64,000 bases of DNA from an uncultured Devosia sp. Lineage in GTDB: Bacteria; Pseudomonadota; Alphaproteobacteria; Rhizobiales; Devosiaceae. Shown one piece after another: positions 1 through 8,176 of the stretch (its first letter is position 1; every line of letters begins with the position of its first letter). The translations under genes and the position numbers were made by a program. The DNA lies in contig NZ_CAUQDV010000002.1 in NCBI RefSeq assembly GCF_963517015.1, forward strand, positions 124,001-188,000. The letters are read 5' to 3'. Under the pieces are notes generated by a model that saw only the letters and a list, made by a program, of their open reading frames with translations, had not been told where the DNA came from and made no database searches.

Positions 1-171
1 ATCGCGCACCCAGTCCACGGTGATGCCGGGATATTTGGCCATGAAGGCATCGACGGTCTGCTGCGCATCGGTTTGGGGCTGGCTGGTATAGACCACCAGC
101 TTGCCTTCCTGCGCCATGGCAGGGGTCAAAGCGGTCGCCAGCATCAGGCCGGCAGCAAGCAGAATGCGCAT
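1..171 (-). CDS. ABC transporter extracellular solute-binding protein (N-terminal part only)
   Basis: Only the first 57 codons lie in the window; the gene runs off the left edge. The reading frame opens with a typical Sec signal peptide: a basic start, a hydrophobic core rich in Leu and Ala, and a likely cleavage site AMA|QE near residue 20. The mature start (KLVVYTSQPQTDAQQTVDAF) is the beginning of a family-1 periplasmic binding protein, the kind used for iron(III), phosphonate or spermidine-like ligands. A GGAG ribosome binding site sits about 8 bases before the ATG. The ligand cannot be told from this fragment. Permease and ATPase genes would be expected beyond the left edge. Confidence 0.75.
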   Translation of the reverse strand, partial: MRILLAAGLMLATALTPAMAQEGKLVVYTSQPQTDAQQTVDAFMAKYPGITVDWVRD

Positions 172-322
172 CTCGTCATCTCCATGAGGCTGCCAGCGCG
201 GCAGCGATGGCGAGCGCTCTATCCGCACTCCCTGACGAAGCGATGACAGTTTTTCGCGCTTTGGCTTACCACACACGGAAATCTCGTTTCGCCCCAACAC
301 ATTGCCCAATCCTCGCTGCGGC

Positions 323-349
323 TTGACAGTGATGGCTCTTTTTTATAAC
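323..349 (+). promoter_or_regulatory. Candidate sigma-70-type promoter of the tetR gene
   Basis: TTGACA (323-328) and TATAAC (344-349) are separated by 15 bases, slightly short of the ideal 17, and lie about 30 bases before the TetR start codon. No clean palindromic operator was recognised. Confidence 0.4.
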
Positions 350-380
350 CATCCGGTCGGAAATAAATGAAAGATGGATC

Positions 381-944
381 ATGGGACGCAAGAGGGTCAT
401 CGACCAGCAGGCCATTCTCGACGCCGGCGAAGCCGTGGTGGCGCGCGATGGCGCCGTGGCGCTGACGCTCGATGCCGTGGCGCAGCAGGCCGGCATCAGC
501 AAGGCCAGCGTCATCTATGATTTCAAGACCAAGCAGGCGCTGATCGAGGCCATTGTCGAGCGCGCCTTCCGCAATGACCATGCACATCATCAGCAGGCCG
601 AAGCGGCTCAGGCCGGTCGGGGCAGCGCGGCCATCCGCTCGCGCATCGCCGTCGCGTCCGAGCCGCCGCCCGCCGCCTTCCGCCCCGCCGCACTCAATCT
701 CACCGCCGCGCTGACCCTCGATGCCGGCTTGCGCCGCCGCATGCAGGACAGCCAGGCCCAGACCATCGCTCATGTGCGGGATAGGGCCGAGTCACCGCGC
801 GGCGCGCTCCTGGCCTATCTGGCGCTGGAGGGGCTGAAATTCCTCGAATATCTCGACTTCCACCATTTCGACCCCGACGAACGCAAACGCATCATCGGCG
901 AGATCGACTGGCTGGTGACCGCTACGCCCGCCGAAAAGACCTGA
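381..944 (+). CDS. TetR/AcrR family transcriptional regulator
   Basis: A 187-residue protein with an N-terminal TetR helix-turn-helix at about residues 25-50 (LTLDAVAQQAGISKASVIYD, followed by FKTKQALIEAIV). In most TetR proteins the recognition helix ends in YxHF; here it is YDF. The C-terminal ligand-binding half has no recognisable specificity. It is 24 bases upstream of a frameshifted NAD-dependent epimerase gene on the same strand, so the pair is probably one transcription unit and the regulator may control itself and that enzyme. The effector is unknown. Confidence 0.85.
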   Translation: MGRKRVIDQQAILDAGEAVVARDGAVALTLDAVAQQAGISKASVIYDFKTKQALIEAIVERAFRNDHAHHQQAEAAQAGRGSAAIRSRIAVASEPPPAAFRPAALNLTAALTLDAGLRRRMQDSQAQTIAHVRDRAESPRGALLAYLALEGLKFLEYLDFHHFDPDERKRIIGEIDWLVTATPAEKT

Positions 945-968
945 CCGCCCACAATTGAAAGCTTCATC

Positions 969-2007
969 ATGACCTTATCAATCGACGCAGCCTCTGCTGC
1001 GGCGCCCGGCACCGCCTTGCCCATTCGCCAGATTTTCCTCACCGGCGCCAGCGGCTATGTCGGCCGCAACCTGATCCGCCATTTCACCGCCCGCGGCATT
1101 GCCGTGGTGGCGCTGGTCCGTTCCCCCGCCGCCGCAGCGCTGGTCACCGAGCTCGGCGCGACGCCCATCATGGGCACCCTGCCCGATGCCGATCTGGTCG
1201 CCGGCATGGCCGGTTGCGACGCGCTGATCCACGCCGCCGCCGATACCGATCACGGCTTTGGCTCCCCCTCGCAGCGCCGCATCAACGAGGCGGGCACACG
1301 CGCCGTCTTTGCCGCTGCGGCCAAGGCCAATATCCGCGCCGCGGTGCATCTCAGCACCGAGTCGGTGCTGGCCGATGGTCGCCCGCTGGTCCGGGTCACC
1401 GAAGATCACCCCCTGCCCAGGCATCCAGCCGGCGCCTATTCGGCCAGCAAGGCTGCGGCCGAGCACATCGCGCTGTCAGCGAACTCTCCCGAGATGCGCG
1501 TCGTCGCGGTCCGCCCCCGCGCCGTCTGGGGCCGTGATGACACCACCGCCCTGCCGCAACTGCTGGGTGCCCACCATTCGGGCCAGCTCGCCTGGATTTT
1601 CGGGCGGCACCTATCTGACCTCGACCACCCATATCGCCAATCTCTGCCACGGCATCGAACTGGCCCTCCTCAAGGGGCGCGGCGGTGAAGTCTATTTCCT
1701 CAGCGATGGCGACGACCTGCCCTTTCGCGATTATGTCACCGGCATGTTGGCCAGCCAGGGTCTCGTGGCACCCGACAAGACCGTGCCGCGCCCGCTGCTG
1801 CGGCTGATCGCGGGCATCAGTGATCTGCTGCATCGCCTGTCGAGTGGCCGCATCAAGGGCCCGCTGACGCTCCAGACCTATGCCGCCTCGGCCGTCGAGA
1901 TCACCCTCGACATTTCCAGGGCGCGGAACGAACTGCGTTACGCCCCGGTCATCACGCGTGCGGAGGGATTGGCCGAAATGGCGGCAGCGCGACACGCCAG
2001 CGGCTGA
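969..2007 (+). pseudogene. NAD-dependent epimerase/dehydratase, frameshifted
   Basis: Two overlapping frames together encode one extended SDR protein. The first frame carries the Rossmann motif LTGASGYVGRN and the catalytic YSASK (Tyr-x-x-x-Lys) and reads normally to ...GQLAWI. Sense then continues in the +1 frame as SGGTYLTSTTHIANLCHG through to the stop at 2007. The break is at the T-run 1597-1600: removing one T gives an uninterrupted WISGGTYLT. As written, the product would stop at 1688 and lose the substrate-binding third. It could be a true pseudogene, a slippage site or a sequencing error in a homopolymer. The substrate is unknown; the intact family acts on nucleotide sugars, steroids or similar. 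Confidence 0.75.
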
Positions 2008-2098
2008 ATTACAGGCCTGACGGAGTTTTGGCTTCACAGCCGCGCGCGCCAGTTGAAAAACGCCTGAAAACCGGCCAAATGTGGGTAACGGAGCGTAA

Positions 2099-2887
2099 AT
2101 GTCTGTCCTGGCCCGAAATAATGTCGTCCTGAACGGTTCTGGTGACCGTGTCATCGTGTTTGCGCATGGATTTGGCTGTGACCAGAACATGTGGCGCTTC
2201 GTCGAGCCGGCCTTTCGTGACCGGTTTCGCACGGTGCTGTTCGACCATGTCGGCGCCGGTCGCTCGGATCTGGCTGCCTATGATCGCAGCAAATACGCCA
2301 CGCTCGATGGCTATGCCATGGATCTGCTCGACATCGGCCGGGAGCTCGACCTCAAGGACGCGGTGTTTGTCGGCCATTCCGTCAGCGGCATGATCGGCGC
2401 GCTGGCATCGATTGCCGCGCCCGGCATGTTCAGCCAGCTGGTGATGGTGGGCCCCTCGGCCCGCTACATCGACGATGGCGAGTATCAGGGTGGCTTTACC
2501 GCCGAGGGCATCGAGGAACTGCTGGCGTCGCTGGCCGACAATCATCTCGGTTGGTCCGCCGCCATGGCGCCGGCCATCATGGGTAATCCCGATCGACCCG
2601 AACTGGGCGAAGAACTGACCAACAGCTTTTGCCGCACCGACCCCGAAATCGCGCGTCTGTTTGCCCGCGCCACCTTTACCGCGGACAATCGTGCCGATCT
2701 GCCCAGGGTCACGGCGCAGACCCTGGTTCTGCAATGCCGCGACGACATCATCGCGTCCGAGAACGTAGGGGAATATGTGCAGCAGCATATTCCCGATAGC
2801 CGCATCGTCTATCTCGAGGCCAGCGGCCACTGCCCCAATCTGAGCGCACCCCAGACGGTGATCGAGGCGATGCGTGACTTTCTCTGA
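2099..2887 (+). CDS. RsbQ-like alpha/beta hydrolase
   Basis: A 262-residue alpha/beta hydrolase close to Bacillus RsbQ in length and motifs. The nucleophile is Ser94 in VGHSVSG, the acid is Asp215 or Asp216 in CRDDIIASEN and the base is His244 in ASGHCPN; the oxyanion segment is AHGFGCDQNMW. RsbQ works with a PAS-domain partner (RsbP) in energy-stress signalling, apparently by processing a small hydrophobic ligand. Here the gene overlaps the next one, a PAS-domain histidine kinase, by 14 bases, which repeats the RsbQ plus PAS-protein pairing with a different output domain. The same fold includes plant strigolactone and karrikin receptors. A GGAG site lies before the ATG. The ligand is unknown. 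Confidence 0.8.
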   Translation: MSVLARNNVVLNGSGDRVIVFAHGFGCDQNMWRFVEPAFRDRFRTVLFDHVGAGRSDLAAYDRSKYATLDGYAMDLLDIGRELDLKDAVFVGHSVSGMIGALASIAAPGMFSQLVMVGPSARYIDDGEYQGGFTAEGIEELLASLADNHLGWSAAMAPAIMGNPDRPELGEELTNSFCRTDPEIARLFARATFTADNRADLPRVTAQTLVLQCRDDIIASENVGEYVQQHIPDSRIVYLEASGHCPNLSAPQTVIEAMRDFL

Positions 2888-4028
2888 CGACACGATCTCG
2901 GAAGACCTTCACGACCTCTACGAAAACGCTCCGGTCGGCTATCTCTCGCTCGGTGCAGACGGCAAGATCGTCAAACTCAACACAACCTTCGCCACCTGGC
3001 TGGGTCGCGACGCCAACGCGTTGATCGGCAAGCGCTTCCGTGACCTGCTCAATGTCGCCGGTAGCGTCTTCTACGAAACCCATTTCGCGCCCCTGCTGCG
3101 CATGCAGGGTCATTTCGAGGAAGTCGCCCTCGTCCTGGTCACGGCGAGCGGGGTGCCCCTGCCGGTGCTGGTCAATGCCGTCGAACGCCGCGATGACCAC
3201 GGCGCCGTTCTATTCACCCGCATCGCCATCTTCCCGGCGCGGCAACGCCGCAAGTTCGAGCGCGAGCTGGTCGATGCTCAGGCCGGCGAGCGCGAGGCGC
3301 GGCGCATGCTGGTCGAGCTTAACAGCGACCTTGAAAAACGCATCCGCATCGAAGAGGAAGTTGCCTCGTTCCGCGAGCAGTTTATCGCCGTGCTCGGCCA
3401 TGACATGCGCAATCCGGTGGCAGCTGTCGAAGCGGGCACCAATATGCTGCTCGCCAAGGGCTGGACCGATCGATCCGAAACGATCCTGCGCCTCATGCTC
3501 AACAGCACGGCGCGCATGTATGGGCTGATCGACAATGTGCTCGATCTCGCCCGCGCCCGCCTCGGCGATGGCATTCCGCTACAGATCGAGGTCGACCGCC
3601 GCCTGCAACCAACACTGGAACAGGTGGTCAACGAGATCCGCGCGGCCAATCCAGAACGCGTGGTCGAAGCCAGCTATAGACTGGACGACAGCGTTCCGGT
3701 CGATCACCTGCGGCTGGCGCAAATGCTGTCCAATCTACTGGGCAATGCCATGACCCATGGTGCGGCTGATCATCCGGTTACCGTCACTTGCCTGATGGGC
3801 GATGGCCGGCTGGAGATCGCCGTCACCAATGCCGGCGCGCCGATTTCAGACGAGATCGTGGAACATCTGTTCAAGCCGTTCCGTCGCGGCGATGTGCGCA
3901 GCAATGCGGAAGGTCTGGGGCTTGGGCTCTACATCGCTTCGCAGATTGCCGAGGCCCATGGCGGACGCATTGCCGTGGTCTCGGACGAGATCCAGACGCG
4001 TTTTACCTTCGCCATGCCCGCCCAATAG
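2874..4028 (+). CDS. PAS-domain sensor histidine kinase paired with the RsbQ-like hydrolase
   Basis: A soluble 384-residue kinase with no membrane segment. The order is PAS domain (about residues 10-110), charged coiled coil (about 115-165), HisKA dimerisation domain with the phosphoacceptor in VLGHDMRNP near residue 175, and HATPase (about 270-384) with an N-box LSNLLGNAMTHG and the G-boxes around GLGLGLYIASQIAEAHGG. The start is GTG, inside the end of the hydrolase gene (14-base overlap), which implies translational coupling. No response regulator is next to it. By analogy with RsbP, whose PAS domain receives the signal made by RsbQ, this kinase probably senses a product or ligand of the hydrolase; that link is inference. 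Confidence 0.8.
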   Translation: MTFSDDTISEDLHDLYENAPVGYLSLGADGKIVKLNTTFATWLGRDANALIGKRFRDLLNVAGSVFYETHFAPLLRMQGHFEEVALVLVTASGVPLPVLVNAVERRDDHGAVLFTRIAIFPARQRRKFERELVDAQAGEREARRMLVELNSDLEKRIRIEEEVASFREQFIAVLGHDMRNPVAAVEAGTNMLLAKGWTDRSETILRLMLNSTARMYGLIDNVLDLARARLGDGIPLQIEVDRRLQPTLEQVVNEIRAANPERVVEASYRLDDSVPVDHLRLAQMLSNLLGNAMTHGAADHPVTVTCLMGDGRLEIAVTNAGAPISDEIVEHLFKPFRRGDVRSNAEGLGLGLYIASQIAEAHGGRIAVVSDEIQTRFTFAMPAQ

Positions 4029-4030
4029 TC

Positions 4031-4699
4031 TCAGGCGGCCTTAGCCTGCTTGAGGTGCTTTTGCCGCTTGCGCTCGATGCGCGGGCGCAGATCCACGATC
4101 TCGAGCTTGCCCAGGCCACGGCGCTGGCCCTTCTTGACCGCCTCGGCACCGGCTTCAAAGAAGCGGCGATCGTAATTGCCGAGCGGATTGGTCACGGCAA
4201 GGCCAATGCCCACCGTCACGACGCCGGCATGGCTGACCTTGTTGGCCACTGACTGGCGACGCACCGCGTCGGTGATTTTCAGCGCCAGCGTGCGCGCCAT
4301 CAATGCCGGCAGGTCGGGCAGCACGACGACGAAGCCACCGCGCCCCAGGCGCAGGCAGCTGTCCCCTGCCCGCGGCAGGCAATCGACAATGGTCCGCATC
4401 ACCGCCAGCACACCGGCATCGGTGTCGGGCTTGTCATAGGCGGCGTAATATTCGTTGGCGCGATCGATCTCGATGACCAGCAGGCTCAGCGACACATTGT
4501 GCTGCGCGGCATTGGCCCAGCCGTGGTGCATCTCTTCCTCGATCAGCGTGCCCAGCTTTGGCTTCATGCCAATCGAGCGGGCAATCGCCGCCTGCCCGTA
4601 GGCTGGTTGCCGAACTGGCCGCATCGCCTGCAGCGCCGAACGCACCCGACCCCAGAAGTGGTCGGCCGTCTGATCTTTGGATGTCGCAAGTAAAGTCAT
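4031..4699 (-). CDS. Degenerate GGDEF-domain protein
   Basis: A 222-residue protein. The start at 4699 (MTLLATSKDQ) is preferred over longer reading because sequence upstream of it has no family character and contains the likely promoter. Residues about 75-200 follow the diguanylate cyclase fold (LSLLVIEIDRANEYYAAYD, then VMRTIVDCLPRAGDSCLRLG), but the signature loop that should read GG(D/E)EF is GRGGF, so cyclase activity is unlikely. The C-terminus is strongly basic (RPRIERKRQKHLKQAKAA). It may bind nucleotide or act as a structural or regulatory remnant. A perfect CtrA-type box lies 50 bases before the start, suggesting cell-cycle control. Confidence 0.65.
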   Translation of the reverse strand: MTLLATSKDQTADHFWGRVRSALQAMRPVRQPAYGQAAIARSIGMKPKLGTLIEEEMHHGWANAAQHNVSLSLLVIEIDRANEYYAAYDKPDTDAGVLAVMRTIVDCLPRAGDSCLRLGRGGFVVVLPDLPALMARTLALKITDAVRRQSVANKVSHAGVVTVGIGLAVTNPLGNYDRRFFEAGAEAVKKGQRRGLGKLEIVDLRPRIERKRQKHLKQAKAA

Positions 4700-4748
4700 C
4701 TCGCCCGCCAATAGAAGGCTCTCGCACACGCGATCAGGCCACAAGATG

Positions 4749-4764
4749 GTTAATGAATAGTTAA
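4749..4764 (-). promoter_or_regulatory. CtrA-type box upstream of the degenerate GGDEF gene
   Basis: Read on the minus strand the site is TTAA-CTATTCA-TTAAC, a perfect match to the alphaproteobacterial CtrA full site TTAA-N7-TTAAC. It sits in the 73-base gap between the YcgN-type gene and the degenerate GGDEF gene, about 50 bases upstream of that start codon, where a CtrA-activated promoter would be placed. Confidence 0.55.
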
Positions 4765-4772
4765 ACTCAACA

Positions 4773-5228
4773 CTACAGGTGCTCGGGCGGTTCCCATTCG
4801 GGCCAGTCCACCGCATGTTCTTCCCACTCGTCGGGGGCAATATCCTGCTCGGCGAAGGTGCGCCCTCTGGCCGAAACACCGACGTCGACCACGGTCTGCG
4901 GATCGCCCGAGATCAGCGGGTGCCACCAGGCCAGACCTTTTCCCTCTGCGATGCGGCGATAGGCGCAGGTGGTGGGGATCCACTTGATCTCGGTGACATT
5001 CTGGGGCGTCAGCTTGATGCAGTCCGGCACTTTCGCCTGGCGGCCGGGATAGTCGGTGCAACCGCAGGTATCGCCGTCGAGCAGCTGGCAGCGCACGTCA
5101 GAGGTGATCAGCAGCCCTGAGTCCTCGTCCTCGAGTTTGATCAGGCAGCAGCGGCCGCAGCCGTCGCAGAGGGCTTCCCACTCCGCATCGGTCATTTCGT
5201 CCAGCGATTTTTCATCCCAGAAGGCCAT
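4773..5228 (-). CDS. ycgN: YcgN/UPF0260 family cysteine-cluster protein
   Basis: A 151-residue cytoplasmic protein of the YcgN (UPF0260) family. It has the family's cysteine pattern: CDGCGRCC near residues 21-28, then CQLLDGDTCGC, then C in VPDCIKLTP and C in TTCAYRRIAEGKGLAWWHPL. The conserved cysteines suggest metal or cluster binding, and the related CxxCxxCC proteins are described as metal-binding; the actual function is not established. It has the usual full length. The gene is followed after 73 bases by the degenerate GGDEF gene on the same strand. Confidence 0.9.
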   Translation of the reverse strand: MAFWDEKSLDEMTDAEWEALCDGCGRCCLIKLEDEDSGLLITSDVRCQLLDGDTCGCTDYPGRQAKVPDCIKLTPQNVTEIKWIPTTCAYRRIAEGKGLAWWHPLISGDPQTVVDVGVSARGRTFAEQDIAPDEWEEHAVDWPEWEPPEHL

Positions 5229-5357
5229 CTTAACCCGCAGGCTTTAATCGTGTTGCCGGTTTGCTCTTGTCGGCGCCGGAGCGCAATCATATTCCAGCGA
5301 TTGTGTTGCGTTGCGCGTCCGGAGCGGACAACAGTCCGTGAGCAACCGGGGTGAAAA

Positions 5358-7517
5358 TTGCAGGATCCGTTCTACACCAAGGAGAAACGCAAGAAGTCGT
5401 CCAGCATGCTGGCGGCCGATGCGTGGCTGGATTCCTCGCTCTACGAATTCTGGCAATCGCTGGGCCGAGGCTATACCCGCTTTCAGGACGTCATGTCCAT
5501 TTTTCATGTGACGGGCTTCAAGCGCTTCTTCGTCGAGATCTTCTCGGACGCCTTTTCCTTTTTCGCCATCGGCTGCGTGCTGATGGTGGCTCTGGCCATG
5601 CCGGCCTTTGACGTCACGGCCTCGGGTGAGTTCAACAAGGCGGAAGACTATTCCGTTGTTTTCCTTGACCGATTTGGCGACGAAATCGGCCGCCGCGGCA
5701 TTCGTTCCGACGATTCCGTAGCGCTGGCCGACATGCCGGACTATCTGATCAAGGCGACGCTGGCGACGGAAGACCGGCGCTTCTACGAGCATTTCGGCAT
5801 CGACGTGGTCGGCACGATGCGCGCGCTGATGACCAATGCCTCGGGCGAAAGCTCGCTGCATGGCGGCTCCTCCATCACCCAGCAGCTGGCCAAGCAGCTT
5901 TTCCTCAGCTCCGAGAGGACGATAGAGCGCAAGATCGTCGAGGCCTATCTCTCCGTCTGGCTCGAATGGCACTATTCCAAGGACGAAATCCTCAAGCTCT
6001 ATCTCGACCGCGCCTATATGGGCGGCGGCAATTTCGGCGTCGTCGCGGCCGCCGACTATTATTTCGGCAAGCGCATCCAGGACATTTCCCTCGCCGAAGC
6101 GGCCATGCTGTCCGGCCTCTACAAGGCTCCCGGCCGCTGGGCGCCCCATATCGACCTTGCCGCGGCGCGCGGCCGCGCCAATGTGGTGCTGTCCAATCTC
6201 GTCGCCGCCGGCTTTCTGACCGAGGGCCAGGTCACCGCCGCCCGCCGCCATCCGGCCACCCCGATCAGCCGCGCCGCCGATGCCAATTCGCCCAACTATT
6301 TCCTCGACTGGGCCTTCGAGCAGTCCAAGCAGCTGATCGAGACCAGCCAGCATGCCACCAACAATTTCGTCGTCCGCACCACGATCGACACCACCCTGCA
6401 GAAATATGCGGAAGAGGCCGTGGTTTCGACGGTGCGTGAGCAGGGCGAGCAATATGACGTGACGCAGGCCTCCATGGTCGTCACCGATACGCAGGGCGCC
6501 ATCCGCGCCATGGTCGGCGGCACCGACTATGGCAAATCGCAGTTCAACCGCGCCGTGGTCTCCACCCGCCAGCCCGGCTCAGCCTACAAGATCTTCGTCT
6601 ATGCCGAGGCCTTCGAGCAGCTTGGCCTTACCCCGCGCGACACGATCACCGATCGCCCCGTCTGCATCGGCAACTGGTGCCCGCAGAACTACGGCCGCAG
6701 CTATAAGGGCAATGTGACGCTGGCGTCGGCCTTCGCCCAATCGCTCAATACTGTCCCGGTGACGCTCTCGATCAAGACTGGCCGCGATCCGATCGCTGCG
6801 CTCAGCCACAAGATGGGTCTCCAGGCCGACTATCCGGTCACCCGCTCGCTGGCGCTGGGCGTCGCGTCGGTGTCCGTGCTCGACATGACCTCGTCCTATG
6901 CCGTGCTGGCCAATCACGGGCTCAAGACCCAGGCCTATGGCATCACCCGCATGAACACCCTGCGCGGCGAACTGGTCTATGACCTCAACCCCGACCAGCC
7001 GCGCGAGCGCATCCTCAGCGAAACCACGGTCGCCAACATGAATTCCATGCTGCGCGGCGTGGTCACCGGCGGAACCGGTCGCCGCGCCGATGTGCCCGGT
7101 GTGCCGGTTGTGGGTAAATCGGGCACCACCTCGTCCTATCGCGACGCCTGGTTCTGCGGCTTTACCGGCAATTTCGTCGCCGCCGTGTGGTTCGGCAATG
7201 ACGACTATCATCCGACCAACAATCTCACCGGCGGCACGCTGCCTGCCATCGCCTGGCAGAAGTTCATGGCCTATGCCCATACCAATATCGACGTGCAGCC
7301 GGTGTTCGGCGTCGATTTCGTCCCCGAGCAGACCGTGATCGCCGATGCCGATCCGGCCGAGGAAGAAGAGGTCGCCGAGCGCCCGCCCAACCTCACCCCC
7401 GGCGCCGCCCGCAAACTGGTCGACCTTGCCGACCTGCTCGCCGTGACCATCAGCGCCACCGACGCCCCGGCCAGCCAGGCCAGCGCACAGGTCCCGGTGG
7501 CAACCCAAGGGCTGTAG
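5358..7517 (+). CDS. Class A penicillin-binding protein (PBP1A family)
   Basis: A bifunctional peptidoglycan synthase of 719 residues. A single membrane segment lies near residues 65-87. The family-51 glycosyltransferase domain (about 95-275) has the catalytic Glu in LATEDRRFYEHFGID and the motifs GGSSITQQLAKQLF and RKIVEAYLSVWLE. The transpeptidase domain (about 340-640) has the active-site Ser in GSAYK near residue 407, the SLN triad in AQSLNTVPV and KSGT near residue 586. The tail is acidic and Ala/Pro-rich. The chosen start is TTG at 5358 with GGGGTG just upstream; an in-frame ATG at 5406 is the alternative. It acts at the cytoplasmic membrane, with the catalytic domains in the periplasm. 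Confidence 0.93.
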   Translation: MQDPFYTKEKRKKSSSMLAADAWLDSSLYEFWQSLGRGYTRFQDVMSIFHVTGFKRFFVEIFSDAFSFFAIGCVLMVALAMPAFDVTASGEFNKAEDYSVVFLDRFGDEIGRRGIRSDDSVALADMPDYLIKATLATEDRRFYEHFGIDVVGTMRALMTNASGESSLHGGSSITQQLAKQLFLSSERTIERKIVEAYLSVWLEWHYSKDEILKLYLDRAYMGGGNFGVVAAADYYFGKRIQDISLAEAAMLSGLYKAPGRWAPHIDLAAARGRANVVLSNLVAAGFLTEGQVTAARRHPATPISRAADANSPNYFLDWAFEQSKQLIETSQHATNNFVVRTTIDTTLQKYAEEAVVSTVREQGEQYDVTQASMVVTDTQGAIRAMVGGTDYGKSQFNRAVVSTRQPGSAYKIFVYAEAFEQLGLTPRDTITDRPVCIGNWCPQNYGRSYKGNVTLASAFAQSLNTVPVTLSIKTGRDPIAALSHKMGLQADYPVTRSLALGVASVSVLDMTSSYAVLANHGLKTQAYGITRMNTLRGELVYDLNPDQPRERILSETTVANMNSMLRGVVTGGTGRRADVPGVPVVGKSGTTSSYRDAWFCGFTGNFVAAVWFGNDDYHPTNNLTGGTLPAIAWQKFMAYAHTNIDVQPVFGVDFVPEQTVIADADPAEEEEVAERPPNLTPGAARKLVDLADLLAVTISATDAPASQASAQVPVATQGL

Positions 7518-7520
7518 GAA

Positions 7521-7549
7521 TTGACGACAGTGTAGCTTTTGGCTACACT
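7521..7549 (+). promoter_or_regulatory. Promoter with embedded operator for the toxin-antitoxin operon
   Basis: TTGACG (7521-7526) and TACACT (7544-7549) are 17 bases apart. Between and overlapping them is a perfect inverted repeat, GTGTAGC (7530-7536) and GCTACAC (7542-7548), the kind of operator bound by an antitoxin or toxin-antitoxin complex for autorepression. The predicted transcription start falls on or next to the GTG at 7556, so the toxin mRNA should be leaderless. Confidence 0.6.
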
Positions 7550-7555
7550 CTCTGC

Positions 7556-7804
7556 GTGAAAAGCGTCATTTACACCAAGGCGGCGGCGCGCGTGCTCAAT
7601 AAGATGCCGCTCAAGACTGCTTTGCGTATCCGGGATAAGGTTGATGACTACGCCGCAGATCCGGCATCACAGGCCAATAACGTCAAGGCTTTGAAGGACT
7701 CCGTTTATATTCGCCTTCGTGTTGGTGACTGGCGCGTCATTATGGACGATGGCGTTGTTCTTGAGGTCGTCAAAATTGGACCAAGGAGCAGCGTTTATGA
7801 CTGA
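7556..7804 (+). CDS. RelE/ParE-family toxin
   Basis: An 82-residue RelE-superfamily protein (KSVIYTKAAARVLNKMP ... IRDKVDDYA ... YIRLRVGDWRVIMDDG ... VVKIGPRSSVYD). The RLRVGDWRVI strand is the family hallmark; RelE-type toxins cleave mRNA at the ribosome. It starts with GTG and has no room for a Shine-Dalgarno sequence after the predicted promoter. The toxin comes first and the antitoxin second, with an 11-base gap, as in HigBA-like modules. Whether it is active cannot be judged from sequence alone. Confidence 0.85.
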   Translation: MKSVIYTKAAARVLNKMPLKTALRIRDKVDDYAADPASQANNVKALKDSVYIRLRVGDWRVIMDDGVVLEVVKIGPRSSVYD

Positions 7805-7815
7805 AGGAGCGTGCG

Positions 7816-8157
7816 ATGAATGAAATGATCACTATTCCGCGCGAGGAATATGAGCGTCTTCGTGAAGCTGCCGAGGATTTGGAAGACATTCAGGCTATAG
7901 CGCGTATCAAAGCCGATATCGCTGCGGGCCGCGAAGAGCTGATCCCATCCGAGTTGGTTGATCGCATGCTGAACGGCGAAAGCCTGCTGCGCATCTATCG
8001 CGAGTACCGTGGCCTCACGCAAACCGCATTGGCCGAAGCATCTCGCGTCAATCGCGTCCAGATTGCCGACATCGAAGCGGGCAGGAAGTCGGGCTCCATC
8101 GACACTGTCCGAAAACTCGCAGATGCCTTGCGGGTCACGGTCGACGACCTGATCTGA
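7816..8157 (+). CDS. XRE-family antitoxin of the RelE-like module
   Basis: A 113-residue antitoxin. The N-terminal half (about 1-50) is helical and charged (PREEYERLREAAEDLEDIQA), a probable toxin-neutralising segment. The C-terminal half is a XRE/Cro helix-turn-helix (YRGLTQTALAEASRVNRVQI, then DIEAGRKSGSIDTVRKLADAL, VTVDDLI). It follows the toxin by 11 bases and has a GGAG site. It probably binds the inverted repeat at 7530-7548 and represses the operon. Confidence 0.85.
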   Translation: MNEMITIPREEYERLREAAEDLEDIQAIARIKADIAAGREELIPSELVDRMLNGESLLRIYREYRGLTQTALAEASRVNRVQIADIEAGRKSGSIDTVRKLADALRVTVDDLI

Positions 8158-8176
8158 CGGACACGGAGGAACAGCG

